Shown here piece after piece: positions 54,935 to 64,000 of a DNA stretch of 64,000 bases. Source of the stretch: Colwellia sp. C2M11 (GTDB lineage: Bacteria > Pseudomonadota > Gammaproteobacteria > Enterobacterales > Alteromonadaceae); the NCBI RefSeq assembly GCF_018860915.1, contig NZ_JAHKQD010000036.1:62001-126000 (forward strand). Reading direction: 5' to 3'. The number at the start of each line of letters is the position of its first letter. Position 1 is the stretch's first letter. The notes below the pieces were generated by a model. That model did no database searches. It was given only the letters and a program-made list of their open reading frames with translations, and was not told where the DNA came from. Position numbers and translations under genes: made by a program.

Positions 54935-56569
54935 TTAACGTTTAAACTCTGATGTTTTGCTCCACTGAGGCCAAACATTTTCTTTCGATAATTCATAACC
55001 AACTTCAAAGAATGCTTGCATGTCTTCTACCGCGCCAGACAGATCCCAAGCGTCGCTATATTCATCACATAAATTATGATAGCACTTACTTAAGCTCTCG
55101 CTCAGTTCAGCACGCAAGGCTTTAGTTGCTTCATCTACTGGTGTTTTACCTGTTTTTGCATAAAGAGCAGGAATACCTATATTAGCAAAAGCAAAGTGGT
55201 CTGAACGATAGTAAATCCCCGCGGCTGGGCGTGGATCGCCTGCAATGGTGCGCCCTTGTTTCTTGGCTGCAACCGTAAGGAAGTTGTCTAATTCTGATTG
55301 CCCTAAACCATAAACAGACACATCACTACTTCGTCCATCAACACCCAAAGCGTCCATATTAATATTAGCTACTGTTTTAGCTGCTGGAATAACTGGATTT
55401 GCCGCATAGTATTTAGAACCTAATAAGCCTTGTTCTTCTGCTGTTACAGCCATAATAGTAATTGAACGTTCGGGTGCAACAGGAAGTTTAGCAAAAGCTT
55501 CAGCTACTTCAATAAGCGCCCCTGTTCCTGAGGCATTATCAACGGCACCATTATAAACTTGGTCACCGACTAAACTTTCATCTTTACCTAAATGATCCCA
55601 GTGTGCTGTATAAATAATGTGTTCATCTGGGGTACTACTCCCCGGTAAAGTCGCGATAAAGTTATATGAAACCGACTGTTTCACTGTATTCTTTACGCTA
55701 ACTGATGCCGATAGATCGCCCATATCAACATGGTAACTACCCTTTGCAGCTTCTATTTTAGCTTGCTCAAAATTTAAACCGGCACGTTCAAATAACTCGG
55801 TAGCAACTTCACTGTTAATCCAACCTTCAACGGCTACACGTCCTTTATTTAGGTCTTCACGCACAAAACCAAATTGTGGCCCACTCCATGAATGCTCCAC
55901 TACTGACCAACCATATGATGCCGGTGCAGTTTCATGAATAATAATTGCTCCTTCAGCACCTTGACGGCTAGCTTCCTCGTATTTATAAGTCCAACGACCA
56001 TAATAAGTCATGGCATTGCCATTAAATAAATCAGGGTCTTGAGTCGCAAACCCAGGGTCATTCACTAAAATAACAACTGTTTTACCTTTTACATCTAAAC
56101 CTTTGTAATCATTCCAGTTATATTCAGGAGCATTAACACCATAACCAACAAAAACTAATTCTGAATTTTTAAGCTGCTCAAAGTCACTAATACGGCTAGT
56201 ACCCATTACCATTTCTTCACCATACTGATAATCTTTACCATTGATTGATAAAGTCATATCTGGTGAAGCTTCAATAGATACCATAGGCACTTCTTGTAAG
56301 AAGCTATCGCCATTACCCGGTTGAAAGCCAATGGCCGTCAATTGCTTTGTTAAATAATCAAGCGTTAACGCTTCACCTTTAGTAGAAGGAGCTCTGCCCT
56401 CAAACTCATCAGAAGAAAGCACTTTAATGTGCTCAATTAATTGCTCTTTATTAATACTATTATAACTAGCAGTGACATCCGCCGCCGTATTAGTTGTTGC
56501 AATATTATTAGTAACACAACCACTTATTACAGCAGAAACAAGTAAAGTTAAACCGATTGTTTTTTTCAT
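54935..56569 (-). CDS. M28-family zinc metallopeptidase lipoprotein
   Basis: A 544-residue lipoprotein with lipobox ISGC (Cys18). A PA-like insert lies about 130-290. The M28 catalytic part has the zinc ligands and catalytic residues in the usual order: His323/Asp325 in AHWDHLG, Asp344 in VDNASGTG, the Glu pair 378-379 in TAEEQGLLGS, Asp406 in NMDALG and His458 in YRSDHFAF. It should be an aminopeptidase in the periplasm or on the outer membrane. I choose ATG 56569, because the longer reading frame to 56614 would place 15 residues before the lipoprotein signal. Confidence 0.92.
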   Translation of the reverse strand: MKKTIGLTLLVSAVISGCVTNNIATTNTAADVTASYNSINKEQLIEHIKVLSSDEFEGRAPSTKGEALTLDYLTKQLTAIGFQPGNGDSFLQEVPMVSIEASPDMTLSINGKDYQYGEEMVMGTSRISDFEQLKNSELVFVGYGVNAPEYNWNDYKGLDVKGKTVVILVNDPGFATQDPDLFNGNAMTYYGRWTYKYEEASRQGAEGAIIIHETAPASYGWSVVEHSWSGPQFGFVREDLNKGRVAVEGWINSEVATELFERAGLNFEQAKIEAAKGSYHVDMGDLSASVSVKNTVKQSVSYNFIATLPGSSTPDEHIIYTAHWDHLGKDESLVGDQVYNGAVDNASGTGALIEVAEAFAKLPVAPERSITIMAVTAEEQGLLGSKYYAANPVIPAAKTVANINMDALGVDGRSSDVSVYGLGQSELDNFLTVAAKKQGRTIAGDPRPAAGIYYRSDHFAFANIGIPALYAKTGKTPVDEATKALRAELSESLSKCYHNLCDEYSDAWDLSGAVEDMQAFFEVGYELSKENVWPQWSKTSEFKR

Positions 56570-56696
56570 TAAATTGATTCTTTTATTTAAAATGACATAA
56601 TTGATTATAAACAAATATTTTCATTATTAGGTATATTTACTAACAAATAATATGTTGTTTAAATAGTTAATTGTAAAGACACTCAGACAACAACAA

Positions 56697-57956
56697 TTAA
56701 TCGTAATCTTCACTACCTGAAACAACAATTTGATTTCGCCCGCGATCCTTAGCCAAATAAAGTGCATTATCTGCATCACTCATTTGTTTTGAAAAACTAT
56801 CTTGGCTATCAAAAACGACACCAAAACTAACACTAATCGATATTTCAGCATCGCCTGCAGGTATACTAGATACTGCTACTTCACGACGAAAGTCATCTAA
56901 CTTATTGTACAGTTGATCAGAGTCTAAACCATGCAATAAAATACCAAACGTACCTCCACCTAAACGGGTAGTTAAACCTCCACCAAAATATTTACGCATA
57001 TATAAAGCTAATACTTTTAACACTTGATCACCCGTGTCATGGCCGTAAGTGTCGTTAACTTTTTTGAAGTGATCGATGTCAAATACCGCTAAGCAATAAG
57101 GAACGTTTCGCTTAGCGTATTCAACGATACGCTGCTCTGAATTTTTAATGAATGTTCTGCGGTTTGATAATTCAGTTAAATAGTCTGTATTTGCTGTATG
57201 TTGAATTTTTGCAATATTGTTCAAACTCTCAATATTTTGAGTTATCCGACAATAAAACTCTTCTGGACAAAAAGGCTTTCGTAAAAAGTCATCGGCACCA
57301 TTTTTAATAAATCGTGCTGAATGACTCCCGTTTTCTGCTCCTGAAATACCAACAATTGCTAGTTGCTCTCTCGTATACTTTTTGCGTATTTCATTGGTTA
57401 AGGTAATACCATTCATAACTGGCATTTCTAAATCGGTCACCACCAATTTAATATGTTTATGCTCGGCTAACTTTTCTAAGGCTTCTACGCCATTATTTGC
57501 AGTGTACACGGTAAAATTACGACGTTTTAATAACTCTACAATGTGAGTGCGGGCAGAGGAGGAATCATCCACCACTAGAATTTCATTATCACTATTAGTC
57601 TGTTGCCAATGCAGTATGCGCTTTAAGTATAAAAATGCTTGGCTATTTTCTTTAGTAATATAATCAATAACAGGTTGAGCTAAGATTTTTTGTCTTGTAG
57701 CATCATCCATTTTACCAGTCATGACAACGCTAGGAATCTTGTGAGATAGCACATAGGCGATAGCTTCACCGTCTAGCGCATCAGGTAAAGAAAAGTCAAT
57801 TGTCGCTGCAAAAAAATCGGTATCACCCGATAGAATCTCTTCAACTTGGGCTAACGTCGTAGCCATAACAACTTCATAGTTTAACGATTGCGCTATTTGT
57901 TTAATAACGGTTGCAATAGGTTTACTGTCTTCTACTACCAATAATCTTTGTGACAT
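56697..57956 (-). CDS. Two-receiver GGDEF-domain protein with degenerate signature
   Basis: A 419-residue protein. The first receiver (1-118) has a candidate Asp54 (ATIDFSLPD); the second (124-245) has Asp175 (VVTDLEMPV) and Lys227 (LRKPF). The GGDEF domain (about 255-415) keeps FDIDHFKKVNDTYGH and the DADNALYLAKDRGRN end, but the signature is GGGTF (333-337) instead of GG(D/E)EF, confirmed from the DNA. It probably lacks diguanylate cyclase activity and may be a c-di-GMP or GTP sensor or scaffold. ATG 57956 has AAGGG seven bases upstream; a longer frame to 58028 would overlap uvrD. Confidence 0.9.
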   Translation of the reverse strand: MSQRLLVVEDSKPIATVIKQIAQSLNYEVVMATTLAQVEEILSGDTDFFAATIDFSLPDALDGEAIAYVLSHKIPSVVMTGKMDDATRQKILAQPVIDYITKENSQAFLYLKRILHWQQTNSDNEILVVDDSSSARTHIVELLKRRNFTVYTANNGVEALEKLAEHKHIKLVVTDLEMPVMNGITLTNEIRKKYTREQLAIVGISGAENGSHSARFIKNGADDFLRKPFCPEEFYCRITQNIESLNNIAKIQHTANTDYLTELSNRRTFIKNSEQRIVEYAKRNVPYCLAVFDIDHFKKVNDTYGHDTGDQVLKVLALYMRKYFGGGLTTRLGGGTFGILLHGLDSDQLYNKLDDFRREVAVSSIPAGDAEISISVSFGVVFDSQDSFSKQMSDADNALYLAKDRGRNQIVVSGSEDYD

Positions 57957-57999
57957 TCTAACGCCCTTCCTAGTTATTTTTAGCTCTTGATACACCCTA

Positions 58000-60174
58000 C
58001 TAAACTGCTTGTAAATTAGCATACTCAACGACTAGCCACTTACTCCCAACATCAGTAAAGTTAACCTGAATTCGAGATTGCGCTCCACTTCCTTCATAAT
58101 TTAGCACAACACCTTCACCAAACTTCGCATGTTTAACTTGTTGCCCTAATTTAAACCCAGTATTCGCAAATGTTTCTAAGGTAAAAGTATTAGAAAATTT
58201 ACCAACGGCTTTGGGTTTAACCACTTGGTTTTGTAAACGAATTTCGTCAATACAATCTTCAGGTAGTTCACGTAAAAAACGACTGGCTTTATGAAATTTT
58301 TCTTGTCCGTAAATCCGACGACTTTCTGCATGACATAAGTATAGCTTACTCATGGCCCTTGTCATGCCGACATAGCATAAACGTCGCTCTTCTTCTAAGC
58401 GCCCAATTTCTTCCACTGATTGCTGTGATGGAAACATGCCTTCTTCAAGACCGGCGATAAATACCAACGGAAATTCTAATCCTTTCGCAGAATGCATTGT
58501 CATTAATTGTACAGCGGCTTCAAATTCATCAGCCTGAGATTCGCCAGACTCTAACGCTGCATGCGTTAAGAATGCGGTTAATGGCGTTAGCTCTTCAGTT
58601 AATTCTGGATCACTATTAAATGTTTGGCAAGCCGTAACTAATTCATTTAAGTTTTCAATACGTTGTTCTGCACGTTCGCCTTTTTCAGCTTGGTACATTG
58701 CTTTCAACCCTGAATGCTGAACAACAAAATTAGCCTGCTGATCTAAGTCTAAATCGGTCGAATCATCTTCAAGTTGATTGATTAACTGAATAAAATGAGT
58801 GATAGTTTTAGCACTACGACCTTTCAGCTGCTCAGCTTGCAGCATTTGTTGACACGCTTGCCACAAGGTCACTGCTTGGCTTCTTGCCGCATCACGAATT
58901 AACGCCACTGTTTGATTACCAATCCCTCGAGTAGGGGTGTTAATAATACGTTCAAAGGCCGCATCATCATCTCTATTATTAATTAATCGCAGATAAGCTA
59001 AAGCATCTTTGATTTCTTGACGTTCGAAAAAGCGTTGTCCGCCATAAATACGATACGGCAACTGTCTTTGTAATAACGCTTCTTCCATCAAACGTGATTG
59101 CGCATTAGAACGGTATAAAATGGCAACCTCGTCAAGCTTACCGCCATCATCACGCCATTTTTTGATACAGCCAACAATAAAGCGTGCTTCATCTATTTCA
59201 TTAAAAGCGGTATAAACAGAGATCTTTTCTCCAGCTTTATCATCAGTCCATAACTCTTTGCCTAGGCGATTATTATTGTTACTAATTAACTGATTCGCCG
59301 CATTAAGAATATTCGCCGTAGAACGATAGTTTTGCTCCAAACGAATGGTTTGAACATCATCAAACTCATTCGTAAAGCGCTCAATATTTTCAATACGTGC
59401 ACCGCGCCAGCCATAGATAGATTGATCATCATCACCAACAATCATTACTTTAGATGTCGCACGACCTAACATAGTTAACCATGCATATTGAATAGCATTG
59501 GTATCTTGAAATTCATCAACTAATACATGGCTAAAACGTTGTTGATAGTGAGATAATAGTTCTGGATTATTAAGCCAAAGTTCATGGGCGCGTAGTAATA
59601 ATTCAGCAAAATCAACAAGGCCCGCACGATCACAAGTTTCTTGATAAGCTTTATATACTTTAACAAAAAGCTCTTCACTAGGGTCAAATTGTGCATCAAT
59701 ATGTTGTGGTCTTAACCCTTCGTCTTTTTTTCCATTGATATACCAAACAAATTGTTTAGCTGGCCATTTTTTTTCATCCAATTCTAAAGAGCGAATAATA
59801 CGTTTAATCAATCGCAGTTGGTCGTCACTATCTAATACTTGAAAGCTTTGTGGTAACTTTGCTTCTTGAAAATGCATACGCAATAATCGATGGGCTAAAC
59901 CATGAAAAGTGCCTATCCACATACCGTGGGTATTACCACCAGTGACCTCTTCTACCCTAGCACGCATTTCTGCTGCAGCTTTATTGGTGAAAGTTACTGC
60001 TAAAATAGAATGTGGGGCTGCTTGCTCAACTTGCATCAACCAAGCTATACGCTGTACTAATACCCGTGTTTTACCCGAACCAGCTCCCGCTAACACCAAC
60101 ATATTTTGTTTTGGCGCTGCAACTACTTCACGCTGTTTATCGTTTAAAGAGTCGAGTAATTCTGAAACATCCAT
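58000..60174 (-). CDS. uvrD: DNA helicase II UvrD
   Basis: A 724-residue superfamily 1A helicase. Motif I is AGAGSGKT (29-36), motif II is LVDEFQDT, then VGDDDQSIYGWRGA (III), EQNYRST (IV), MTMHSAKGLEFPLVF (V) and YVGMTRA (VI). The C-terminus has the Tudor-like end (GFKLGQQVKHAKFGEGVVL) that binds RNA polymerase in UvrD/PcrA. It unwinds DNA in nucleotide-excision and mismatch repair. It is in the same order as in other gammaproteobacteria after the yigB-like gene, with 100 bases between. Confidence 0.97.
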   Translation of the reverse strand: MDVSELLDSLNDKQREVVAAPKQNMLVLAGAGSGKTRVLVQRIAWLMQVEQAAPHSILAVTFTNKAAAEMRARVEEVTGGNTHGMWIGTFHGLAHRLLRMHFQEAKLPQSFQVLDSDDQLRLIKRIIRSLELDEKKWPAKQFVWYINGKKDEGLRPQHIDAQFDPSEELFVKVYKAYQETCDRAGLVDFAELLLRAHELWLNNPELLSHYQQRFSHVLVDEFQDTNAIQYAWLTMLGRATSKVMIVGDDDQSIYGWRGARIENIERFTNEFDDVQTIRLEQNYRSTANILNAANQLISNNNNRLGKELWTDDKAGEKISVYTAFNEIDEARFIVGCIKKWRDDGGKLDEVAILYRSNAQSRLMEEALLQRQLPYRIYGGQRFFERQEIKDALAYLRLINNRDDDAAFERIINTPTRGIGNQTVALIRDAARSQAVTLWQACQQMLQAEQLKGRSAKTITHFIQLINQLEDDSTDLDLDQQANFVVQHSGLKAMYQAEKGERAEQRIENLNELVTACQTFNSDPELTEELTPLTAFLTHAALESGESQADEFEAAVQLMTMHSAKGLEFPLVFIAGLEEGMFPSQQSVEEIGRLEEERRLCYVGMTRAMSKLYLCHAESRRIYGQEKFHKASRFLRELPEDCIDEIRLQNQVVKPKAVGKFSNTFTLETFANTGFKLGQQVKHAKFGEGVVLNYEGSGAQSRIQVNFTDVGSKWLVVEYANLQAV

Positions 60175-60274
60175 CGAGGAAACCTTTCACTTTTGAAGAG
60201 TAATAATAAAAATAACAACAGTATAGCACTGGACTTATATACAGTCAGTTAAATATTTACGTGACTAGCAACGT

Positions 60275-61012
60275 CTATATTTGATTAAGTTGAGTAATTT
60301 TACTCAATTCAATATGGGGTAATACGGTAATAGGCTTACCAACATCATAACAAGATAACCAAGCTGCTTGACAACCAGCCTGAAGTGCTCCTTGAATATC
60401 AGCACGACCACAATCACCTACATGCAGCAACTGAGATGATTTAATAGCGAGTTTATGACAAGCTAGCTCAAACATATCACTCATCGGTTTTTGTCTTAAT
60501 AAAGTGCCGTCAGCTTGCCAGCCCGCATGATAAATATGTTGAAAATAGTCAGCTATACCTAATACCTTGGTATCGACATTACCATTACTAATAGCAACAA
60601 GAGGGTATTGTTCACTTAAACTCGCCAAGAGTGCCTTACTTGCTGCCGGTACAATAAAATCGCTACGCAACGCCACAAAGTAATCTAACGCCGTTTGTGC
60701 CTCTTGCTCAGCAGCGTTTTCAGTTAAACCAAGTGCCATAAAACCAAGGCGATAAGTCACCAACCTAATTCGAACTACGTCATGGACTAAATCAGGCTGC
60801 GCTAACACCGCTCGCTGACGAAATGTGTTCCAAAACCGGTGATCTAACGCTGAATACTGACTTAATGCTGTTTTACTCAGAGCCACTAAATTAGCAAAAT
60901 AGGCAATCATTTTCTTTTCAATCGCCACCATCACTGGCTTATTACTGTAGAGAGTATCGTCTAAATCAAAACTGATCGCTTTTATGTTAGTTAAACGTCG
61001 ATAAAACTTCAT
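60275..61012 (-). CDS. yigB: HAD-superfamily phosphatase, YigB-like
   Basis: A 245-residue HAD hydrolase. Motif I is FDLDDTLY (Asp16, Asp18), motif II is AISNGN, the lysine is in RQKPM, and motif IV is VGDCGRADIQGA. The helical cap is inserted after motif I. In E. coli YigB dephosphorylates FMN and sugar phosphates; the symbol is assigned from sequence style and position before uvrD. It lies 48 bases after the DUF484 gene; the usual xerC is missing between them. Confidence 0.85.
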   Translation of the reverse strand: MKFYRRLTNIKAISFDLDDTLYSNKPVMVAIEKKMIAYFANLVALSKTALSQYSALDHRFWNTFRQRAVLAQPDLVHDVVRIRLVTYRLGFMALGLTENAAEQEAQTALDYFVALRSDFIVPAASKALLASLSEQYPLVAISNGNVDTKVLGIADYFQHIYHAGWQADGTLLRQKPMSDMFELACHKLAIKSSQLLHVGDCGRADIQGALQAGCQAAWLSCYDVGKPITVLPHIELSKITQLNQI

Positions 61013-61060
61013 GCTTTTCCATAGGCAGTAAATCTAATATAAGATCTGCGCGTAAATCTC

Positions 61061-61747
61061 TTAAATTGCTAAATGCTGTGTTAATAACTTAGCGACTAAT
61101 CGCTTGAATTGACTTAATAATAAAGTATCCATACGTGGATCAAAATGATGGGCATCATTACTACTGATAGCTAAGAATCCTAACTCTTTTTCTTCATAAG
61201 CCAGCTTGACTAACACAACTGAACCCGCACAGTTTTGCGAGAAAATTAACGCTTGCTCACTTTGCTGTAAACGACCAAAATAATAATCGCTATTACTTAA
61301 ACGATTTTGCATTACACCTGTACAATCATTTTTAGACAAGGTTTCATGTTTAATTGTTGTCGCATCAAGTAAATATAATTTAAAGGCTGATAAAGATAAC
61401 AATTCCGTTGTTGTTTGTGCTAAACAGTCTAGCAATTCACTCGCAGATTGGCAGTCAATCAAGCGCAGATACAAGTCACTATAAAGCATAAATAAACCTT
61501 CATTATGATTTGCTACTGATAGTAACTGAGTAATTTCGTCTTCTAAATTATGTACTTTCTGTCTTAACTGCTGCTGTTGCCTTTCCACTAATGAAACAGT
61601 ACCTCTATGTGAATCATTTAGTCTTAACCCGGTCATCAAATCATTATTACGATTGAAAAAATCAGGATTATCTTGCAGGTAAGCACTAACTAACTCATCA
61701 GTAAGCGGCAGGTCATCGACATTGGTCATTGTTGGTTCATTTTTCAT
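61061..61747 (-). CDS. DUF484 family protein
   Basis: A 228-residue protein. The N-terminal VSAYLQDNPDFFNRNNDLM and the coiled helix VERQQQQLRQKVHNLEDEI are the DUF484 signature; the C-terminal half (about 90-225) is a GAF-like fold. The biochemical role is not known. It is found next to dapF across gammaproteobacteria, normally followed by xerC. It lies 131 bases after dapF. Confidence 0.92.
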   Translation of the reverse strand: MKNEPTMTNVDDLPLTDELVSAYLQDNPDFFNRNNDLMTGLRLNDSHRGTVSLVERQQQQLRQKVHNLEDEITQLLSVANHNEGLFMLYSDLYLRLIDCQSASELLDCLAQTTTELLSLSAFKLYLLDATTIKHETLSKNDCTGVMQNRLSNSDYYFGRLQQSEQALIFSQNCAGSVVLVKLAYEEKELGFLAISSNDAHHFDPRMDTLLLSQFKRLVAKLLTQHLAI

Positions 61748-61878
61748 ATTAATATCTTATTCATATTATTCATTATTCAGCTTACTCACGTTTTATTCTC
61801 TTCATTGAAAGTACACAGCGTATAAATGAACCTGCGATCCTTCAATAACGAAAGTGAAAAAACGTAAAAGATAGATGA

Positions 61879-62709
61879 TTATATCGACAGTTGCCCGTCA
61901 AACACGTGTACTGCTGGTCCAGACATTTTTACGGGATGTCCTGGCCCCTTCCAGTAAATTCTTAATTTGCCACCCGGTAATTCAACAGTCACTTGTTTAC
62001 TTAATTTATTTTGCATTTGCCCGATCACAACAGCTGCACAAGCGCCGCTACCACAAGCCAGTGTTTCTGCTGCGCCTCGCTCATAGACACGCAATTTGAT
62101 TTGATTAGCCGCAACTACTTCCATAAAGCCAACATTAGCTTGCTCAGGAAAACGTTCATGTAATGACAACTCTTTACCTAAACGCTCTACCGGAGCTGAA
62201 AGCACATCATCTACCGTAACAACACAATGAGGATTGCCTAACGAAACCGCCCCGCAAAGTACTGTTTCAGATGCACTACGTAGAATGTAGGTGCCCTCAG
62301 CTTTTTGTGCCGTAAATGGAATTTTGGCAGGTTCAAATTGTGGTACAGGCATAGTCACAGAGATATTGCCATCACGCTCTACAAACAATGTGAGTTTACC
62401 CGACGCCGTTGAAACTCGAATTTTATTTTTATTACATAAGCCTTTCATACGGACAAATCGCGCAAAACAACGGGCGCCATTTCCACATTGGTTCACCTCA
62501 CTACCATCCGCATTAAAAATTCGATAATGAAAGTCTAAATCGGGATCATAAGGTGGTTCAACTATCAATAATTGGTCAAAACCTACACCAAAATTTCTGT
62601 CCGCTAATTTTGCTATTTGCTCATTAGACAAATAAGCATTTTGCGTAACATTGTCTAACACCAAAAAGTCGTTGCCTAGACCATGCATTTTAGAAAAATT
62701 CACTAACAT
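61879..62709 (-). CDS. dapF: Diaminopimelate epimerase
   Basis: A 276-residue enzyme that converts LL- to meso-diaminopimelate for lysine and peptidoglycan. The two catalytic cysteines are Cys75 (NQCGNGARC) and Cys219 (ACGSGAC), with [12 protein letters not shown] at the N-terminus and GNPHCV in the middle. Its ATG overlaps the stop of the lptM gene by one base (TAATG), so the two are coupled. Confidence 0.98.
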   Translation of the reverse strand: MLVNFSKMHGLGNDFLVLDNVTQNAYLSNEQIAKLADRNFGVGFDQLLIVEPPYDPDLDFHYRIFNADGSEVNQCGNGARCFARFVRMKGLCNKNKIRVSTASGKLTLFVERDGNISVTMPVPQFEPAKIPFTAQKAEGTYILRSASETVLCGAVSLGNPHCVVTVDDVLSAPVERLGKELSLHERFPEQANVGFMEVVAANQIKLRVYERGAAETLACGSGACAAVVIGQMQNKLSKQVTVELPGGKLRIYWKGPGHPVKMSGPAVHVFDGQLSI

Positions 62710-62885
62710 TATGGCTGTTTCTCAAGTTTTTCAGTTACCGGCGTAGATGATTCTTCTACAACTGATTTTACTTCTACATCGGCTGCTTCAACTTGATATA
62801 AAGCACCTTTTGAACCACACGCAGCAAGGGTTATGCTTAGTAAAAAACCGAGAAAGAAAAAAGAAAAATGTTTAATTAGATGCAT
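62709..62885 (-). CDS. lptM: Small lipoprotein LptM (YifL family)
   Basis: A 58-residue lipoprotein easily missed by length filters. A hydrophobic signal ([17 protein letters not shown]) ends at Cys23, followed by the family motif CGSKGALY and a short acidic tail ([15 protein letters not shown]). In E. coli LptM (YifL) binds the LptDE translocon and helps its disulfide maturation. It overlaps dapF by one base and is divergent from cyaY, the same layout as in enteric bacteria. Confidence 0.92.
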   Translation of the reverse strand: MHLIKHFSFFFLGFLLSITLAACGSKGALYQVEAADVEVKSVVEESSTPVTEKLEKQP

Positions 62886-63009
62886 GAGTACCAGTATTTG
62901 CCATGAAAGTCGTTTAAATCAAGCTTTTCGACTTAACTTAATGGGTATTTATTTTATCGTATTGCTATTATACTCATATGCTGATTCACCAAACAACAAA
63001 AGAAAGCTA

Positions 63010-63336
63010 ATGAACGATAGCCAATATAATTTAATCGCAGAAGATTTGTTACTTGCTGTTGAAGAAGCCATTGAAGAAAGTGGCGTTGATATAGACTATG
63101 AAGGTGTTGGTGGTTTGTTAACACTGACCTTTAAAAATAGTACCAAAATCATTATTAATAAACAGGCTCCTTTGCATGAGATCTGGATCGCCACAAAATT
63201 TAATGGCCATCATTTCACCTATTCTGACAGCGAAGAAATATGGGTAGATAAACGTGGTGGTGATGAGTTTTGGCAATTTTTGTCAAACGCGGTCAGTATA
63301 CAAGCCGAAACTGAAGTAACCCTTTCCTCAGAATAA
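63010..63336 (+). CDS. cyaY: Frataxin-like iron donor CyaY
   Basis: A 108-residue protein of normal length. The acidic first helix (LIAEDLLLAVEEAIEES), VDIDYEGVGGLLTLTF, the conserved QAPLHEIWIATK strands and DEFWQFLSNAV fit the frataxin/CyaY fold. It binds iron and regulates Fe-S cluster assembly on IscU. The ATG at 63010 is chosen from homology; a longer frame starts at 62833, but that part overlaps lptM on the other strand and is not protein-like. hemC follows in the same direction after 24 bases. Confidence 0.95.
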   Translation: MNDSQYNLIAEDLLLAVEEAIEESGVDIDYEGVGGLLTLTFKNSTKIIINKQAPLHEIWIATKFNGHHFTYSDSEEIWVDKRGGDEFWQFLSNAVSIQAETEVTLSSE

Positions 63337-63360
63337 TTTAGCCCTTGGGAACAAGAAAAA

Positions 63361-64000
63361 ATGACAACAGTAAGAATAGCAACACGAAATAGCGCCCTAG
63401 CTTTATGGCAAGCCGAATATGTAAAAGCACAATTAGAACATTTTCATCAAGACATTAATGTTGAACTTGTCCCTATGACAACTAAGGGCGATATTCTGCT
63501 AGATACTCCATTGGCAAAAGTTGGCGGCAAAGGGCTTTTCGTTAAAGAATTAGAAGTTGCTATACTAGAAAACAGAGCAGACATTGCTGTACATTCAATG
63601 AAAGACGTTCCAGTCGACTTCCCAGAAGGCTTAGGGTTAGAAGTAATTTGCCCACGAGAAGATCCACGAGATGCTTTTGTTTCTAATACCTTTTCTACGC
63701 TAAGTGAATTACCACAAGGTGCAGTTGTTGGCACATCAAGTTTACGCCGTCAATGTCAACTAAAAGCCAAACGTCCTGATTTAGAAATTCACGATTTACG
63801 CGGTAATGTTAATACACGCCTTAAAAAACTTGATGAAGGACAGTACGACGCAATTATTTTAGCGGCTGCTGGATTAATTCGTTTAAAAATGAGTGACCGC
63901 ATTGCTCAATATATAGAACCTGAAGAAATGTTACCCGCCAATGGTCAAGGTGCTGTAGGTATTGAATGTCGCATTAATGACGACACCATTAAAACGTTAT
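63361..64000 (+). CDS. hemC: Hydroxymethylbilane synthase (porphobilinogen deaminase), 3' end outside window
   Basis: About 213 residues are visible; the frame is open to the window edge. It joins four porphobilinogens to make hydroxymethylbilane in heme and siroheme synthesis. Recognisable parts are [41 protein letters not shown], the cofactor-binding arginines in SSLRRQCQL and LRGNVNTRL, and NGQGAVGIE. The cofactor-attachment cysteine lies beyond the end. A GGGAAC ribosome site lies about ten bases before the ATG. Confidence 0.97.
   Translation, partial: MTTVRIATRNSALALWQAEYVKAQLEHFHQDINVELVPMTTKGDILLDTPLAKVGGKGLFVKELEVAILENRADIAVHSMKDVPVDFPEGLGLEVICPREDPRDAFVSNTFSTLSELPQGAVVGTSSLRRQCQLKAKRPDLEIHDLRGNVNTRLKKLDEGQYDAIILAAAGLIRLKMSDRIAQYIEPEEMLPANGQGAVGIECRINDDTIKTL

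Noticed and set aside
62833-63009. N-terminal extension of cyaY to an upstream ATG
   Set aside because: The extension overlaps lptM on the other strand, is unlike any CyaY, and the remaining 108 residues are of normal family length.
1-64000. CRISPR arrays, insertion sequences, phage genes and toxin-antitoxin pairs
   Set aside because: No spaced direct repeats, transposase or integrase motifs, or small paired genes were seen on either strand by eye.

Overview
The window reads as a piece of chromosome from an AT-rich marine gammaproteobacterium of the Alteromonadales, most like the Colwelliaceae (Colwellia or Thalassotalea). This placement is by eye from protein style, the XrtA-type PEP-CTERM locus and the cyaY/lptM/dapF/uvrD neighbourhood; no search was run. 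I see no insertion sequence, integrase, phage gene, CRISPR array or rRNA. One tRNA gene, Arg(CCG), is present.

About 1-43.7 kb is a large exosortase A (XrtA)/PEP-CTERM exopolysaccharide locus. It opens with the 3' end of a PEP-CTERM substrate protein and the TPR lipoprotein PrsT on the + strand. Long minus-strand runs follow. One (10.4 to 5.6 kb) encodes an AMP-forming ligase, a SufS-like cysteine desulfurase, a secreted beta-helix protein and a FemAB-type transferase. The other (33.9 to 12.7 kb) encodes the initiating sugar transferase, an XrtA-associated deacetylase, exosortase A, glycosyltransferases, two asparagine-synthetase-type amidotransferases, an O-ligase, a flippase, two acyltransferases and a cadherin-like lipoprotein. 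A two-gene + strand cassette (deacetylase and glycosyltransferase) sits between them. From 34.2 kb a + strand operon encodes the export machinery: outer-membrane export lipoprotein, chain-length protein, tyrosine autokinase, beta-barrel protein and ATPase. The sigma-54 activator PrsR and histidine kinase PrsK follow on the minus strand, with prsK three bases behind an RND efflux pump operon. The expected logic is that a lipid-linked glycan is built in the cytoplasm, flipped, polymerised or ligated, and exported, while XrtA cleaves PEP-CTERM proteins and PrsK/PrsR control expression.

About 46.8-54.7 kb is transport and iron. It holds the membrane-fusion partner of the first RND pump, tRNA-Arg, a second RND pump with its fusion protein, and a divergent PepSY membrane protein plus a small unknown protein. 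Three Fur-box-like sites lie in the intergenic region between the last two groups.

About 54.9-64 kb is more housekeeping in character: an M28 metallopeptidase lipoprotein, a two-receiver GGDEF-type protein with a degenerate signature (GGGTF), uvrD, a YigB-like HAD phosphatase, a DUF484 protein, dapF, the tiny lptM lipoprotein gene, divergent cyaY, and the 5' part of hemC running off the window. xerC, which commonly lies between the DUF484 gene and yigB in gammaproteobacteria, is not there.

The core system is already known (exosortase A/PEP-CTERM). The less expected parts are the ligase/desulfurase pair inside the locus, the RND-prsK linkage, the overlapping kinase-tail/signal-peptide coding, the inactive-looking GGDEF protein, the Fur-flanked RND/PepSY pair and the missing xerC.
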